From NCBI GenBank assembly GCA_963830385.1, contig CAWHMD010000009.1, positions 124,001-188,000 of the forward strand: DNA of 64,000 bases, written 5' to 3'. Below, piece after piece: positions 8,070-16,642 of this stretch. The notes beneath the pieces are model-generated. The model was not told the origin of the DNA. It made no database searches and worked only from the letters and a program-made list of their open reading frames with translations. The first letter of the stretch is position 1, and each line of letters begins with the position of its first letter. Made by a program: the position numbers and the translations under genes. The stretch comes from Bog-532 sp963830385. Its GTDB lineage: Bacteria > Actinomycetota > Actinomycetes > Streptosporangiales > Streptosporangiaceae.

Positions 8070-9083
8070 TTACGGCTGGCCGGCTCCGGCCGGTACCCGG
8101 GTCGGCAGCAGCCAGGCGGTGACCCGGCGCGGGTCCCGGTAGCCCAGGGCCTCGTTGATCGCCACCATGTGCGCGTTGGTCTCGCCGTTCCAGGTCTGCA
8201 CGGACCGCAGCTGCGGCTCGCGCTCGGCCAGCCACTCCAGCATGGCCACCTTGGTCAGCAGGCCCAGCCGGTGGCCGCGGTGCGGGCGGACGACCGCGGT
8301 CATCTCCTGATGGCCCCAGGACGGCACGTCGTCCTCGATCGACACCTGGGTCAGCGCGGCCAGCTCCCCGGTGGCCCCGTGTATGGCCGCGACCGAGTAC
8401 CGGCGCATCCCCTTGGCCAGGCTGAGCTGGTCGGCCAGCCGGACCCGGCCGGAGTTCCACACCTGCGGCTGCTCGCCGGCCCCGCGCGGGGCGTCGGCCA
8501 GGGCCTCGTTCAGCCGGGCCACCGGGTCCAGCCACTCGTCCGGGGTCAGGCCGTCCCAGCTGGTCAGCGTGTACCCGTCCGCGTACGCCAGCGCCGAGTC
8601 CCGCAGCCGCGCCAGGTGACCGGCCGGGATGGCCGTCAGGTCCAGCGTCCGCCGGTTCTCGACCAGGTCGGCCCGGGCGCCCATGGCCCGGGCGAACCCG
8701 TCGCCAGGTGTGCCCGTCAGCACCTCGCTGCTCACCGTCCAGCGCCCCAGCTCGGCCGCCCGGGCGGTGGCGTGCCGCAGGAGCGCGGTGCCGATCCCGG
8801 CTCGCCGCCGCTCCGGGGCCACCAGTAGCGTCAGCCCGGCCCGGTCCCGGTTCTCCCGGTCCGGCAGCTCCAGCGAGTAGCCGCCGGCCACCGCCGACCC
8901 GTCCCGGGCCAGCCAGTTCTCCCGCGGCTCGGCACACCAGCCCCGTTCCAGCAGCCCCCCGAACACCCGCGCCGACATGGCCGGGCCGTCCGGCTCGTCC
9001 ACCGGCGCCCCCGCCACGTACACCCCGTGCAGCGCCCGCCCCGCCTCAGGGTCGGCCGCCGCGTCAAACCTCGTCACGTCCAC
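8070..9083 (-). CDS. GNAT-family N-acetyltransferase (likely tandem GNAT domains)
   Basis: About 337 residues from GTG 9083 (VDVTRFDAAADPEAGRAL). A longer reading from 9173 exists but its first 30 residues look non-coding. The N-terminal half has the acetyl-CoA motif VAPERRRAGIGTALLRHA (about residues 100-115). The C-terminal half has a second weaker one, VVRPHRGHRLGLLTKVAML, followed by WNGETNAHMVAINEALGY, typical of GNAT motif B. The gene is convergent with era. The substrate is not predictable; actinobacterial double-GNAT proteins include mycothiol synthase-like and antibiotic-acetylating enzymes. Confidence 0.82.
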   Translation of the reverse strand: MDVTRFDAAADPEAGRALHGVYVAGAPVDEPDGPAMSARVFGGLLERGWCAEPRENWLARDGSAVAGGYSLELPDRENRDRAGLTLLVAPERRRAGIGTALLRHATARAAELGRWTVSSEVLTGTPGDGFARAMGARADLVENRRTLDLTAIPAGHLARLRDSALAYADGYTLTSWDGLTPDEWLDPVARLNEALADAPRGAGEQPQVWNSGRVRLADQLSLAKGMRRYSVAAIHGATGELAALTQVSIEDDVPSWGHQEMTAVVRPHRGHRLGLLTKVAMLEWLAEREPQLRSVQTWNGETNAHMVAINEALGYRDPRRVTAWLLPTRVPAGAGQP

Positions 9084-9290
9084 CCGGCCACCCAAACACC
9101 CCGCCCCGCCAGCGCGCGACTGATTATTGGGCGACCGGCCGGGCCAGTCATCGCCCCGGGCCCGCTGCCTCACTGTTATTTCCCGTGACCGGCCAGCACC
9201 TGCCGTACTCCGGTTCCCGCCCCGGTACCGGCCCGCTCCTGCCGCACCCCGTCACCGCTGCCCGCCCCTTCCTGCTACGCTGTTGCCATC

Positions 9291-9335
9291 ATGCGCGGGC
9301 TGCTTCTGCTTAGCCGCCGCGACGAGGGCCGATAA
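9291..9335 (+). CDS. leuA leader peptide (14 residues, four consecutive Leu)
   Basis: A short frame, ATG to TAA, reading MRGLLLLSRRDEGR. The four Leu codons alternate CTG-CTT-CTG-CTT; CTT is rare in this GC-rich genome, which should make translation sensitive to charged tRNA-Leu. The last codons (9317 onward) form the 5' arm of a perfect 12-bp hairpin. A ribosome paused at the Leu codons would therefore cover that arm. This is the layout of ribosome-mediated attenuation of leuA. Confidence 0.85.
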   Translation: MRGLLLLSRRDEGR

Positions 9336-9356
9336 CGGCCTGCTCCCTCGTCGCGG
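9317..9356 (+). terminator. leuA attenuator hairpin
   Basis: Perfect 12-bp arms CCGCGACGAGGG (9317-9328) and CCCTCGTCGCGG (9345-9356) with a 16-base loop, followed by AGTTTTC. The T-run is short, so it may be a weak intrinsic terminator. The 5' arm lies inside the leader peptide reading frame. The 3' arm can alternatively pair over eight bases with CGACGAGG at 9420-9427, overlapping the leuA ribosome-binding site. Confidence 0.8.
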
Positions 9357-9440
9357 AGTTTTCGCGCGACCGCTGGCCAGATCGCGGCTGACGTCCCAGC
9401 CGGATCACCGCAGCAGCCTCGACGAGGAGCAGCACTTCCC

Positions 9441-11201
9441 ATGACTTCACAGCAGACGCACGCGTCAGACGTACCTAATCCCCGCGCCCACTCGGTGGGT
9501 ACCGGGGACATCCGGCAGCAGCCCAGCGGCATGCCCACCAGGCGTTACACCGCGTTCCCGCCGGTCGGCCTGCCCGACCGCACCTGGCCCGGCAACGCGA
9601 TCACGAAGGCGCCGCGCTGGCTGTCGACCGACCTGCGGGACGGCAACCAGGCGCTGATCGACCCGATGAGCCCGGCCCGGAAGCGGAAGATGTTCGACCT
9701 CCTGGTGGCCATGGGCTACAAGGAGATCGAGGTCGGCTTCCCCTCCGCCAGCCAGACCGACTTCGACTTCGTCCGCGAGCTCATCGAGGGCGGCCGGATC
9801 CCCGACGACGTGCAGATCTCGGTGCTCGTACAGGCCCGCGACGACCTCATCGAGCGGACCGTCGAGTCGCTGGTCGGCGCCCCCCGGGCCACCGTGCACC
9901 TCTACAACGCCTGCGCCCCGCTGTTCCGCCGGGTGGTGTTCGGCATGGACCGCGAGCAGACCAAGGCGCTGGCCACCAACGGCGCGATCTCGGTGCTCCG
10001 GCACGCCGAGCGGCTGCTGCCCGGCACCGCCTTCGGGTATGAGTACTCGCCCGAGATCTTCATGGACACCGAGCTCGACTTCTCCATCGAGGTCTGCGAG
10101 GCCGTGTCCGCCCTGTGGCAGCCCGAGGCCGGCCGGGAGATCATCTTCAACCTGCCGTGCACGGTCGAGCGGTCCACCCCCAACGTCTACGCCGACCAGA
10201 TCGAGTGGATGAGCCGTCAGTTCAGCCACCGCGAGCACGTCTGCCTGTCGGTCCACACCCACAACGACCGCGGCACCGCGGTGGCCGACGCCGAGCTGGC
10301 CGTGATGGCCGGGGCCGACCGGGTGGAGGGCTGCCTGTTCGGCAACGGCGAGCGGACGGGCAACGTCTGCCTGGTCACGCTCGGCCTGAACCTGTTCAGC
10401 CAGGGCGTCGACCCGATGATCGACTTCTCCGACATCGACGAGGTGCGGCGCACCGTCGAGTACTGCAACCAGCTGCCGGTCCACCCGCGCCACCCGTACG
10501 CGGGCGACCTGGTCTACACCGCGTTCTCCGGCTCCCACCAGGACGCGATCAAGAAGGGCTTCGAGGCCCTGGAGAAGGAAGCGGCCACCGCCGGCGTCCC
10601 GTTCGCCGACTACCCGTGGGCGGTGCCCTACCTGCCGATCGACCCGCACGACGTGGGCCGCTCCTACGAGGCCGTGATCCGGGTCAACTCCCAGTCCGGC
10701 AAGGGTGGCGTGGCCTACATCATGAAGGCCGAGCACCAGCTCGACCTGCCCCGGCGGCTGCAGATCGAGTTCTCCCGGGTCGTCCAGGTCGCCACCGACG
10801 ACGAGGGCGGCGAGGTCACCGCGGCCGAGATGTGGGAGAAGTTCTCGGCCGAGTACCTGGCCCCCGGCCCGGTCGAGCTGCTCGGGCACCGCGCCTCGTC
10901 GGTGGTCGAGTCCAAGCACGTGCTCACGGCCGAGGTCCGGGTGGACGGCGAGGCCCGGCCGATCGAGGGCTCCGGCAACGGCCCGATCTCGGCGTTCTGT
11001 GACGCGCTGGGCGGGGTCGGCGTGAAGGTCCGCGTCCTCGACTACACCGAGCACGCGCTGTCGGCCGGGTCGGACGCCCAGGCCGCCGCCTACGTGGAGT
11101 GCGAGATCGACGGCCGCACCCTGTGGGGGGTCGGCATCGACGCCGACACCACCAGCGCCTCGATGCGGGCGGTGCTCTCCGCGGTCAACCGCACCCGCTA
11201 G
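9441..11201 (+). CDS. leuA: 2-isopropylmalate synthase
   Basis: A 586-residue enzyme of leucine biosynthesis that condenses acetyl-CoA with 2-ketoisovalerate. The catalytic TIM barrel begins after about 55 residues with WLSTDLRDGNQALIDPM, the DGNQ metal and substrate motif. SVHTHNDRGTAVADAELAV supplies the metal-binding HxH. The last about 130 residues are the regulatory dimer domain (VDGEARPIEGSGNGPISAF) through which leucine inhibits the enzyme. Length fits the long actinobacterial LeuA form. The ATG is preceded by GAGGAG, and the gene is controlled by the leucine leader upstream. Confidence 0.97.
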   Translation: MTSQQTHASDVPNPRAHSVGTGDIRQQPSGMPTRRYTAFPPVGLPDRTWPGNAITKAPRWLSTDLRDGNQALIDPMSPARKRKMFDLLVAMGYKEIEVGFPSASQTDFDFVRELIEGGRIPDDVQISVLVQARDDLIERTVESLVGAPRATVHLYNACAPLFRRVVFGMDREQTKALATNGAISVLRHAERLLPGTAFGYEYSPEIFMDTELDFSIEVCEAVSALWQPEAGREIIFNLPCTVERSTPNVYADQIEWMSRQFSHREHVCLSVHTHNDRGTAVADAELAVMAGADRVEGCLFGNGERTGNVCLVTLGLNLFSQGVDPMIDFSDIDEVRRTVEYCNQLPVHPRHPYAGDLVYTAFSGSHQDAIKKGFEALEKEAATAGVPFADYPWAVPYLPIDPHDVGRSYEAVIRVNSQSGKGGVAYIMKAEHQLDLPRRLQIEFSRVVQVATDDEGGEVTAAEMWEKFSAEYLAPGPVELLGHRASSVVESKHVLTAEVRVDGEARPIEGSGNGPISAFCDALGGVGVKVRVLDYTEHALSAGSDAQAAAYVECEIDGRTLWGVGIDADTTSASMRAVLSAVNRTR

Positions 11202-11207
11202 GACGCA

Positions 11208-12041
11208 CTACCTCCAGGACATGCCCAGGTCGGCCAGCAGCCCCTTGAGGGCGCTGGCGGCCCGGGCGAAGTCCCCTGGCCCGCTGAAGCCTCCGAACCG
11301 CCCGGCCACCGCCAGGTGCGGTTCCAGCGATACGAAACCGGCGAACCCGGCGTCGTGCAGCGCGGCCAGGGTCAGACGCACCTGGCCGTCACCCTGCCCG
11401 GCGGGCACCACCGCCCCGGTGGCGGCCAGGGCGTCCTTGACCTGCAGATATTCAAGATAGGGAGCGAGCAGCGGATAGGCCTCGGTGTGCGGAGCGGCGA
11501 CCCCGCACTGCACGAAGTTGGCCGCGTCGAACGTGGCCCGCAACGCCGGCGACCCGACCACGCGGATGATCTCCGCGCAACGCTCGGGGACGTCCCCGTA
11601 GATCTCCTTCTCGTTCTCGTGGGCCAGGACCAGGCCGCGCTCTTCGGCGATCCCGGCGAGCGCGGCCATCCGGTCCAGGACCGGCCCGCGGAACTCCCTG
11701 GGCGGCCGCCCCGGCGGCAGGAAGAACGAGAACACCCGCACCAGCGAGGTGCCCAGCGCCGCCGCGATGTCGGCGATCCGGCGCAGCTGGTCCAGCTCGG
11801 GGGCCAGCGGCGCGTCGACCGGGATCTTCCCGATCGGGGAGCCGATGGCCGACACCGCCACCCCGGCCCCGTCCAGTGCCCGCCGGACCCGGCCCACCTG
11901 CGACGAGTCGAAGTCGGCGACGTTGACCGACCAGGCACTGCGCAGCTCCAGGTGGCGGATGGACTGCTCGGCCAGCACCTCGAGCTGGGTGTCCAGGTCG
12001 GGCGAGATCTCGTCCGCGAACCCGCTCAGGATCACCGTCAT
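11208..12041 (-). CDS. Sugar phosphate isomerase/epimerase (xylose isomerase-like TIM barrel)
   Basis: A 277-residue protein beginning MTVILSGFADEISPDLDTQLEVLAEQ, the usual opening of this family. It contains metal-site segments LAHENEKEIYGD, TFDAANFVQCG and, near the C-terminus, GFVSLEPHLA. The family isomerises or epimerises sugars or inositols. It starts one base after the stop of the Gfo/Idh oxidoreductase gene, so the two form an operon, a common pairing for catabolism of cyclitols or rare sugars. The substrate cannot be named from sequence. The operon is convergent with leuA. Confidence 0.88.
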   Translation of the reverse strand: MTVILSGFADEISPDLDTQLEVLAEQSIRHLELRSAWSVNVADFDSSQVGRVRRALDGAGVAVSAIGSPIGKIPVDAPLAPELDQLRRIADIAAALGTSLVRVFSFFLPPGRPPREFRGPVLDRMAALAGIAEERGLVLAHENEKEIYGDVPERCAEIIRVVGSPALRATFDAANFVQCGVAAPHTEAYPLLAPYLEYLQVKDALAATGAVVPAGQGDGQVRLTLAALHDAGFAGFVSLEPHLAVAGRFGGFSGPGDFARAASALKGLLADLGMSWR

Positions 12042-12042
12042 C

Positions 12043-13101
12043 TCAGCAGCACCGGAGCCTCACCGGGCCCCCCTCGCGCCCCGACTGGTACACGGCACAC
12101 ACCAGCTCCAGCGTGGCCCGCGCGTCCGCCCCCGTCACCGCGGGCTCCCGGCCCTCATCGATAGCGGCGACAAAGTCAGCCAGCTGCGCCGCATGGGCCC
12201 GCACACCAAGATCAGCCGCATTAGCCGCCGCGGACCCTCCAGCCCCAGCCGCCGCCACACCAGCCCCAGCCACCACACCAGCCCCAGCCGCACCATTGGC
12301 CCCGCCCCGGATCTCCCGGTAGACCAGCCCCCCGTCCTCGACGACCGCGGACCCCTCGGTCCCGCTGATCTCCAGCCGCTCAGGGAAGCCCGGCACCACC
12401 GACGTGGTGGCGGTGATCGTGCCGACCGCGCCCGAGGTAAACCGTACCGTGGCCAGCGCACAGTCCTCGGCCTCCATCGCATGAGCCTGGGTCACGGTCA
12501 GCGCACTGACCTCGGCCACCGGGCCCAGGCACCAACGCAGCAGGTCGGCGTAGTGGATGCCCTGGTTCATCAGGGCTCCGCCGTCCATCGCCCAGGTGCC
12601 GCGCCAGCCGGCGCTGTCGTAGTACTCCTGGCTACGCCACCACTTGGTGCTGGCCTGACCGAGCAGCAGCCGCCCGAGCGCGCCATCATCGATCAGCCGG
12701 CGCAGCTCCACCACGCCCGGATCGAACCGGTGCTGGGAGATCACCGAGATCGTGACCCCCGCCGCTGCGGCCGCCGCGATCAGCCGGTCGGCCGCGTCCA
12801 GGCTGACGTCGATCGGCTTCTCGACCACCAGGTGCTTGCCGGCCGCGGCGGCCCGCACACCCACCTCGGCGTGCAGTCCGCTGGGCACGCACACCGCCAC
12901 CACGTCGACATCGTCCCGCCCGGTCAGCGCGTCCAGATCCGGCGCGGCCACACACCCGTGGCGGTCAGCGAAGGCCGCGGCCCGGTCCGGGTCCACATCG
13001 GTGACCGCCACCAGACGCGCGGCTGGGATCATCGCGATCGCCGCGGCATGGAACGCCCCAATGACCCCGGCTCCCACGACACCGAAACCGTATTCGCCCA
13101 T
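12043..13101 (-). CDS. Gfo/Idh/MocA-family NAD(P)-dependent oxidoreductase
   Basis: A 352-residue oxidoreductase with an N-terminal Rossmann fold (FGVVGAGVIGAFHAAAIA). The catalytic-region signature is EKPIDVSLDAADRLI around residue 95, with the Lys of EKP as in inositol and sugar dehydrogenases. An alanine/glycine-rich insert at about 265-295 (GVVAGAGVAAAGAGG) looks like a low-complexity expansion. The ATG is preceded by AAAGGTGG. It is translated just ahead of the isomerase, suggesting consecutive oxidation and isomerisation of one sugar or cyclitol. Confidence 0.9.
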   Translation of the reverse strand: MGEYGFGVVGAGVIGAFHAAAIAMIPAARLVAVTDVDPDRAAAFADRHGCVAAPDLDALTGRDDVDVVAVCVPSGLHAEVGVRAAAAGKHLVVEKPIDVSLDAADRLIAAAAAAGVTISVISQHRFDPGVVELRRLIDDGALGRLLLGQASTKWWRSQEYYDSAGWRGTWAMDGGALMNQGIHYADLLRWCLGPVAEVSALTVTQAHAMEAEDCALATVRFTSGAVGTITATTSVVPGFPERLEISGTEGSAVVEDGGLVYREIRGGANGAAGAGVVAGAGVAAAGAGGSAAANAADLGVRAHAAQLADFVAAIDEGREPAVTGADARATLELVCAVYQSGREGGPVRLRCC

Positions 13102-13173
13102 AAGCCACCTTTCCCGTCCACCCTACGGCGCGGGGTGTCCCGCGCTGTCGGTGCGGTGCGGGACAATACCCTC

Positions 13174-13905
13174 ATGCAGCTGTACCGGGACGATGGTGTC
13201 GTGCTGCGCACCCAGAAGCTCGGCGAGGCGGACCACATCGTCACCGTGCTGGCCCGCAAGACGGGCAAGGTGCGCGCCGTGGCCAAGGGCGTGCGGCGGA
13301 CCAGATCCCGGTTCGGCGGCCGCCTGGAGCCGTTCACCCACGTCGACCTGCTGCTGTACCAGGGCCGTTCGCTGGACACGATCACCCAGGCCGAGGTGAT
13401 CCGCTCCTACGGCGCCCCGCTGACCGCGGACTACCCGCGCTACACGGCCGGGGTGGCCATGCTGGAGACCGCGGAGCGGTTCACCCTGGAGGAGAAGGAG
13501 CCCACGCTCCGGCAGTTCCTGCTGCTCATCGGCGGCCTGCGGACGCTCGGGGAGGACGACCACGATCCCCGGCTGGTGCTCGACGCCTACCTGCTGCGGT
13601 CGCTGGCGGTGGCGGGCTACGCCCCGGTGCTGGAGGAGTGCGCCCGCTGCGGCCGCAAGGACCGGCTGCTCGCGTTCGCGATCGCGGCCGGCGGCATGGT
13701 GTGCACGAACTGCCGCCCGCCCGGGGCAGCCGTGCCCGGCCCCGCCACCGTGCGGCTGATGGCCGCCCTGCTCCGGGGAGATTGGGACACGGCGGACCAA
13801 ACCGAACGACGGCAGCAGATAGAGTGCAGTGGCTTGGTGGCCGCTTACCTGCAGTGGCACCTGGAGCACTCCATCCGTTCGCTTCGTCACGTGGAGCGTG
13901 TGTGA
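13174..13905 (+). CDS. recO: DNA repair protein RecO
   Basis: A 243-residue protein starting MQLYRDDGVVLRTQKLGEADHIV, the RecO N-terminal OB fold. ARKTGKVRAVAKGVRRTRSRFGG is typical of the family. The C-terminal half has a zinc site of two cysteine pairs, CARCGR and CTNC (about residues 153 and 175). RecO loads RecA at gaps with RecF and RecR. The frame extends far upstream but the conserved protein starts at ATG 13174. The stop overlaps the uppS start by four bases, a pairing conserved in Actinobacteria. Confidence 0.95.
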   Translation: MQLYRDDGVVLRTQKLGEADHIVTVLARKTGKVRAVAKGVRRTRSRFGGRLEPFTHVDLLLYQGRSLDTITQAEVIRSYGAPLTADYPRYTAGVAMLETAERFTLEEKEPTLRQFLLLIGGLRTLGEDDHDPRLVLDAYLLRSLAVAGYAPVLEECARCGRKDRLLAFAIAAGGMVCTNCRPPGAAVPGPATVRLMAALLRGDWDTADQTERRQQIECSGLVAAYLQWHLEHSIRSLRHVERV

Positions 13906-14702
13906 CCGTCCGGCCGCCCGATCCCCATCCGAGCGGGGCCCGTCCGCCCGCGATCCCGCCGGACCTGGTGCCCCGGCACGTGGCCATCGTCATGGACGGC
14001 GACGGCCGCTGGGCCAAGCAGCGCGGCCTGCCCCGGACCGAGGGTCACAAGGAGGGCGAGTCCTCGCTGCTCGACGTCATCATGGGCGCGATCGAGCTGG
14101 GCATCCCGTACCTGTCCGCGTACGCGTTCTCCACCGAGAACTGGCGTCGCTCGCCGGACGAGGTGCGGTTCCTGATGGGCTTCAACCGCGACGTCATCCA
14201 CCGCCGCCGGGACCTGCTCAACGAGATGGGCGTGCGGATCCGCTGGGCCTGCCGGCGCCGCCGGCTGTGGCGCAGCGTGATCTCCGAGCTGGAGGAGGCG
14301 GAGCGGATGTCGGCCGGCAACTCCGTGCTCACCCTCCAGTTCTGCGTGAACTACGGGGGCCGGGCCGAGATCGCCGACGCGGCCGCCGCGATCGCCGCCG
14401 ACGTGGCCGCGGGCAAGCTCAAGCCGGACAAGGTCAACGAGAAGACAATCTCGCGTTATCTCGACGAGCCCGATATTCCCGACGTCGACCTTTTCGTGCG
14501 CTCGTCGGGTGAGCACCGCACCTCGAATTTCCTGCTCTGGCAGTCGCATTATGCCGAGCTTGTCTTTCTCGACACGCTCTGGCCCGATTTCGACCGGCGT
14601 CATCTGTGGCACGCCTGTGAAATTTACGCCAGCCGCGACCGGCGGTACGGCGGCGCCATCCCGAACCAGGTGGCCGAGCCGGACCCGGTGCGCACCAGCT
14701 GA
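13902..14702 (+). CDS. uppS: Isoprenyl transferase (undecaprenyl diphosphate synthase family)
   Basis: A 266-residue cis-prenyltransferase supplying lipid carriers for cell-wall synthesis. It starts at GTG 13902, overlapping recO (GTGA). Family motifs: VAIVMDGDGRWAKQRGLPR near residue 27, AYAFSTENWRRSPDEV, CVNYGGRAEI, and RSSGEHRTSNFLLWQSHYAE near the C-terminus. The usual MDGNGRWA reads MDGDGRWA here, so the conserved Asn after the catalytic Asp-Gly is Asp. The last about 200 bases use more A/T-ending codons than the rest. Product chain length cannot be read from sequence. Confidence 0.94.
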   Translation: MTVRPPDPHPSGARPPAIPPDLVPRHVAIVMDGDGRWAKQRGLPRTEGHKEGESSLLDVIMGAIELGIPYLSAYAFSTENWRRSPDEVRFLMGFNRDVIHRRRDLLNEMGVRIRWACRRRRLWRSVISELEEAERMSAGNSVLTLQFCVNYGGRAEIADAAAAIAADVAAGKLKPDKVNEKTISRYLDEPDIPDVDLFVRSSGEHRTSNFLLWQSHYAELVFLDTLWPDFDRRHLWHACEIYASRDRRYGGAIPNQVAEPDPVRTS

Positions 14703-15076
14703 CCGGCCGGTGCCCCCGCACGACCAAAATGAGGGGCTCCAGCGAGTCTGATACCACACGCTGGCGAATTACACCAGTGTTATTCGGATCTTTTTCGGCG
14801 CCGCAAAGAGCATTTTATTAATAATAGCTTGCCCGGCTTTGAGCGGTTAATTTATTTCGCTGTTGTGACGCCTCGGGGTAGGCACTCCCGCGATCGGTGA
14901 CTGTGCCAGAACTTGCCCCTTTTTATCCTTCCTGAATGGCGGTGAGCGCGGAAAACGAAGGGGTAGCGAGAGGGTCGCGGGGGAACACCGGAAGTGCGTC
15001 GCCGTAATTACACGACGGGTGTACTGGTCAGCCGGACGCCAGCGGCCGGTTACTTCTTCAGCAGCGGGGGGTGTTG
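14703..15076. other. A/T-rich intergenic region upstream of the DUF1906 gene
   Basis: These 374 bases are clearly richer in A and T than the flanks (for example around 14800-14860) and hold no gene. They probably carry the promoter and leader of the secreted DUF1906 protein. I looked for the conserved cores of known cell-wall-gene riboswitches such as ydaO and did not find a convincing match. A GGGGGG run just before ATG 15077 may serve as a poor ribosome-binding site. Confidence 0.4.
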
Positions 15077-16642
15077 ATGCGTCGCACAGCAGTGGCCGTC
15101 ATGGGCCTGGGGTGTGCAATAGGGGTGTTCGCCGCCGGGGGCCTGGGCCCGGCCGGCGCGGCCACCATGACCAAGAGCAAACAAGCCAGCGCAATGCAGA
15201 CGGTGCAGTACGACGGGTACTCGGTCACCGTCCCGGCGAGCTGGCAGGTCTTCCATCTCGATACCGACCCAGGTCAGTGCGTCAGGTACGACATCAATGC
15301 GGTCTACCTCGGCAGTCCCGGCGCCAACCAGAACTGTCCTTCGAATCTTCTGGGCCGAGCCCAGACGATTACCATCACCCCGGTCGGCGTGTCGAAGTCT
15401 GGGCAGGTCAGCGCCGGTGGGGCCGCGGCTCAGGGCGGTCTCGTGCAGTCGCCGCCGCCCAGCGTCGCCGGCCGCCGGATCGCCGCCCAGACCGGCACGT
15501 TCAGCCAGCTGAACGAGTACGGCGAGGCCAACGAGCTGCGGGCCTCGGTCCCGGGCGGCGGCCTGTCGGTGACCGGGACCTGGGGCTCGGACTCCACGCA
15601 GGTGACCGGTTACGTGCGCAGCATCCACCGCGTCGCCCGCACCCGGTCGGACCGGCCGATCAGCTCGGGCCAGGCCAGCGGTACCTCCAGCAGCACCTCC
15701 AGCTGGATCGCCGCGAACCAGACGGACACGCAGCCCGCCAGCGCGCCGCCGCCAGTCACCAGTGGCCCCGGCGCCACCAGCAGCACCGGCACCACCACCA
15801 AAAGCACCAAACCGCCGGCCGCCACCACCAAGACCACCAAACCGCCGGCCGCCACCACCAAGACCACCAAACCGCCGGCCACCACCAGCACCACCCGCGC
15901 CAGTACCCTGACCAGCACGGTCAAGGCCAGCGTGCCCAAGAGCCCGCTGGCCGGGTTCGACACCTGCACGGCGCCGTCGCTGAACGCGATGAAGGCGTGG
16001 AAGAGCAAGTACTCGGCCATCGGGATCTACATCGGCGGCCAGAACATGGCCTGCGACTACGGCAACCTGTCGGCGTCCTGGGTCAAGGCGGTGCACGCGA
16101 TGGGCTGGTCCCTGCTGCCGCTCTACGTAGGGCTGCAGGCGCCGTGCAACAACTTCGCCGACATCAGCAGCAAGAACCCGGCCCTCCAGGGCACCCAGGC
16201 GGCCGACACCGCGATCGGCGACGCGGCCAGCTTCGGCCTGGGCAAGGGCTCGCCGATCTACTTCGACATGGAGTCCTACAACAACGGCAACTCCAGCTGT
16301 AAGTCGACCGTGCTCCAGTTCCTGGACGCCTGGACCAAGGAGGTGCACGCCAAGGGTTACGTCTCCGGCGTGTACTCCAGCGCCTCGACCGGCGTCACCG
16401 ACCTGGTCGCGACCACCACCGTCAAAGGGCACGCGATGAACCAGCCGGACGCCATGTGGTTCGCGCTCTGGGACAAGAACAGCAACCTGACCGGGACGCC
16501 CTACCTGCCGTCGGCCAAGTGGGCCTCGGACCGGGTGAAGCAGTACCAGGGCAACCAGAACATCAAGGTGGGCGGGTACTCGCTCAACATCGACGCGGAC
16601 CGGGTGGGCGGCGCGGTCTCCGCCCCCGTAGGCGGTGGCTGA
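15077..16642 (+). CDS. Secreted DUF1906 (glycoside hydrolase-like) protein
   Basis: A 521-residue exported protein. The signal peptide is at residues 1-34 (MRRTAVAVMGLGCAIG, then GPAGAA). A unique N-terminal domain runs to about 200, followed by a Thr/Pro/Lys-rich linker with ten-residue repeats (TTKTTKPPAA). The C-terminal domain (about 290-510) begins AGFDTCTAPSLNAMKAW and contains SPIYFDMESY and WFALWDKNS. These are hallmarks of the DUF1906, Rv2525c-like fold related to glycoside hydrolases. The acidic FDMES motif stands where a catalytic acid would be. Such proteins are thought to act on the cell envelope. GTG 15071 is an alternative start. Confidence 0.85.
   Translation: MRRTAVAVMGLGCAIGVFAAGGLGPAGAATMTKSKQASAMQTVQYDGYSVTVPASWQVFHLDTDPGQCVRYDINAVYLGSPGANQNCPSNLLGRAQTITITPVGVSKSGQVSAGGAAAQGGLVQSPPPSVAGRRIAAQTGTFSQLNEYGEANELRASVPGGGLSVTGTWGSDSTQVTGYVRSIHRVARTRSDRPISSGQASGTSSSTSSWIAANQTDTQPASAPPPVTSGPGATSSTGTTTKSTKPPAATTKTTKPPAATTKTTKPPATTSTTRASTLTSTVKASVPKSPLAGFDTCTAPSLNAMKAWKSKYSAIGIYIGGQNMACDYGNLSASWVKAVHAMGWSLLPLYVGLQAPCNNFADISSKNPALQGTQAADTAIGDAASFGLGKGSPIYFDMESYNNGNSSCKSTVLQFLDAWTKEVHAKGYVSGVYSSASTGVTDLVATTTVKGHAMNQPDAMWFALWDKNSNLTGTPYLPSAKWASDRVKQYQGNQNIKVGGYSLNIDADRVGGAVSAPVGGG
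15811..15880. repeat. 30-bp tandem repeat in the DUF1906 linker
   Basis: The unit at 15811-15840 is repeated exactly at 15841-15870, with ten bases of a third copy. It encodes the ten-residue TTKTTKPPAA-type linker repeat and stays in frame. Confidence 0.85.

Larger units (their letters stand above)
9084..9440. other. Divergent intergenic region carrying the leuA leader
   Basis: The left part (to about 9290) has no gene and is C-rich spacer, presumably containing the leuA promoter. The right part holds the leader peptide, its hairpin and the leuA ribosome-binding site (GAGGAG at 9424-9429). Confidence 0.6.

Noticed and set aside
11749..13173. Long plus-strand open frame running into recO
   Set aside because: It covers the minus-strand isomerase and oxidoreductase genes, which have clear family motifs. 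The conserved RecO protein begins at ATG 13174.
14703..15076. Possible ydaO (c-di-AMP) or other riboswitch before the DUF1906 gene
   Set aside because: Envelope genes in Actinobacteria often have this riboswitch, but I could not find its conserved core here. A covariance-model scan would settle it.
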